NCBI GenBank assembly: GCA_019347795.1
Contig: JAHWKS010000351.1
Span: forward strand, 1-6,431
Direction: 5' to 3'
From: Planctomycetota bacterium
GTDB lineage: Bacteria; Planctomycetota; Planctomycetia; Pirellulales; Pirellulaceae
Length of the DNA stretch: 6,431 nucleotides
This document shows, one piece after another, positions 5,397 to 6,431 of this stretch. Position 1 is the first letter of the stretch; each line of letters begins with the position of its first letter. The notes beneath the pieces were generated by a model that had not been told where the DNA came from, did not search any database, and was given only the letters and a program-made list of their open reading frames with translations. Both the position numbers and the translations under genes were made by a program.

Positions 5397-6431
5397 ATGA
5401 CCGGTTCCGATCCTCACGAGCGGTCCCTTTTCTGCGAGGCCCTGGAGCGCCCCTCGCCCGAAGCGCGGGCGGCGTACCTGGATCAGGCCTGCCGCGGAGA
5501 CGCCGAACTGCGCGCCCGCGTCGAGTCGCTCCTGGAAGCACACGAGGCTGTGGGCGGTTTTCTTCAGGGGCGGCTCCCGGATGACGCGCCTACGCTCGAC
5601 GCGCCGCCCCTGGCCGAAGGCCCCGGCACGCAGATCGGCCCGTACAAGCTCCTCCAGCAGATCGGCGAGGGGGGCTTCGGCGTGGTGTTCATGGCCGAGC
5701 AAACCGAGCCGGTCGAACGGCGCGTGGCCTTAAAGATCATCAAGCCGGGCATGGACACCCGGCAGGTGATCGCGCGTTTCGAGGCCGAGCGCCAGGCGCT
5801 GGCCTTGATGGACCATCCCCACATCGCTCGCGTGCTGGACGCCGGCGCGACTGACTCGGGCCGGCCCTACTTCGTCATGGAGCTGGTCAAGGGTATTCCC
5901 ATCACCAGGTACTGCGACGAGCACCAGCTTACCCCCCGCGAGCGATTGGAGCTGTTCGTGCCGGTCTGCCAGGCGGTGCAGCATGCGCATCAGAAGGGGG
6001 TGATTCACCGGGACCTCAAGCCGTCAAACATTTTGGTGGCCCAGTACGACAGCCGGCCGGTCCCCAAGGTAATCGACTTCGGCGTGGCCAAGGCGACCAG
6101 CCAGCGGCTGACCGAAAAGACAATGTTCACCCAGTTCGGCCAAATCGTGGGCACGCTGGAGTACATGAGCCCCGAGCAGGCCCAACTCAACCAGCTCGAC
6201 ATCGACACCCGCAGCGACGTCTACTCGCTGGGCGTGCTGCTGTACGAACTGTTGACGGGCGAACCGCCGTTCAATCGCCAGCGGCTCCGTTCGGCCGCCT
6301 TCGATGAAGTGCTGCGGATCATCCGCGAAGAAGAGCCGCCCCACCCCAGCACCCGCCTCAGCAGCTCCGCCACGCGGCTGAGCATCGCCGCCCTCCGCCA
6401 CACCGAACCCAAGAAGCTCAGCGCCCTCGTG
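5397..6431 (+). CDS. PknB-like Ser/Thr protein kinase (partial, 3' end beyond window)
   Basis: The open frame runs 345 codons to the right edge with no stop. Residues 1-57 form the N-terminal extension common in planctomycete kinases ([32 protein letters not shown]). The kinase domain begins near 82: glycine loop GEGGFGVV (90-97), ATP-anchoring K113, helix-C E131, catalytic HRDLKPSN (204-211), DFG 227-229, activation segment to [10 protein letters not shown] (252-261) with T239, T242, T245 and T253 as possible phosphorylation sites, and [15 protein letters not shown] (274-288). All core catalytic residues are present, so it should be active, of the RD type. The C-terminal half, where relatives often carry a membrane helix, WD40 or TPR repeats, is not in view, so location and ligand are unknown. 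The ATG at 5397 has only a weak GAG upstream. Its likely partner is the preceding sigma factor, though a terminator separates the two genes. Confidence 0.93.
   Translation, partial: MTGSDPHERSLFCEALERPSPEARAAYLDQACRGDAELRARVESLLEAHEAVGGFLQGRLPDDAPTLDAPPLAEGPGTQIGPYKLLQQIGEGGFGVVFMAEQTEPVERRVALKIIKPGMDTRQVIARFEAERQALALMDHPHIARVLDAGATDSGRPYFVMELVKGIPITRYCDEHQLTPRERLELFVPVCQAVQHAHQKGVIHRDLKPSNILVAQYDSRPVPKVIDFGVAKATSQRLTEKTMFTQFGQIVGTLEYMSPEQAQLNQLDIDTRSDVYSLGVLLYELLTGEPPFNRQRLRSAAFDEVLRIIREEEPPHPSTRLSSSATRLSIAALRHTEPKKLSALV

Noticed and set aside
5372..5397. GAACCTT plus CGTA as an ECF-type promoter before the kinase
   Set aside because: The -10 part overlaps the kinase start codon, so transcription would begin inside the gene.
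4666..5541. Minus-strand open frame opposite the sigma-factor gene
   Set aside because: It overlaps a clear TIGR02999-type sigma factor and the kinase start and resembles no known protein.

Overview
The window looks like chromosomal DNA of a planctomycete, probably of the Pirellulales type. The main evidence is at the right end, where an ECF-like sigma factor of the TIGR02999 type precedes a Ser/Thr kinase with the N-terminal extension common in that phylum. A GC-rich, high-GC3 genome, a Uma2-family gene, a secreted Asp-box propeller protein, several genes without a clear Shine-Dalgarno site, and a left-edge protein with a VDYGW...EYIIQIEPE segment I associate with planctomycetes all agree. 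This placement rests on protein character only; no rRNA is present.

Layout: (1) 1-284, minus strand: 5' part of a short unknown planctomycete-type protein, running off the left edge. (2) 285-429: divergent intergenic region with a tandem 8-mer. (3) 430-2274: an FHA-GAF-AAA+-Fis sigma54 activator of 614 residues. (4) 2274-2346: a striking palindromic element that can fold either as one long hairpin or as a four-way cloverleaf; its first base is the last base of the activator's stop codon. (5) 2371-2718: a PII signal protein (GlnB/GlnK family) with the uridylylation tyrosine and a 3-residue insertion near the nucleotide-binding B-loop. (6) 2781-3863: a secreted sialidase-like beta-propeller protein. 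(7) 3945-4529: a Uma2 (DUF820) nuclease-like protein with its own candidate promoter. (8) 4735-5310: the ECF-like sigma factor, followed at once by an intrinsic terminator. (9) 5397-6431: a membrane- or cytosol-type PknB-like Ser/Thr kinase, cut by the right edge.

The plus-strand genes do not look like one operon. Gaps of about 60-205 bases, a terminator and separate promoter candidates point to several small units. The recurring theme is signalling: phosphothreonine sensing (FHA), nitrogen/energy sensing (PII), an alternative sigma factor and a kinase. A direct circuit between the FHA activator and the kinase is only a possibility. I found no CRISPR array, tRNA, rRNA, transposase or phage gene. 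The most unusual feature is the cloverleaf-capable element at 2274-2346.
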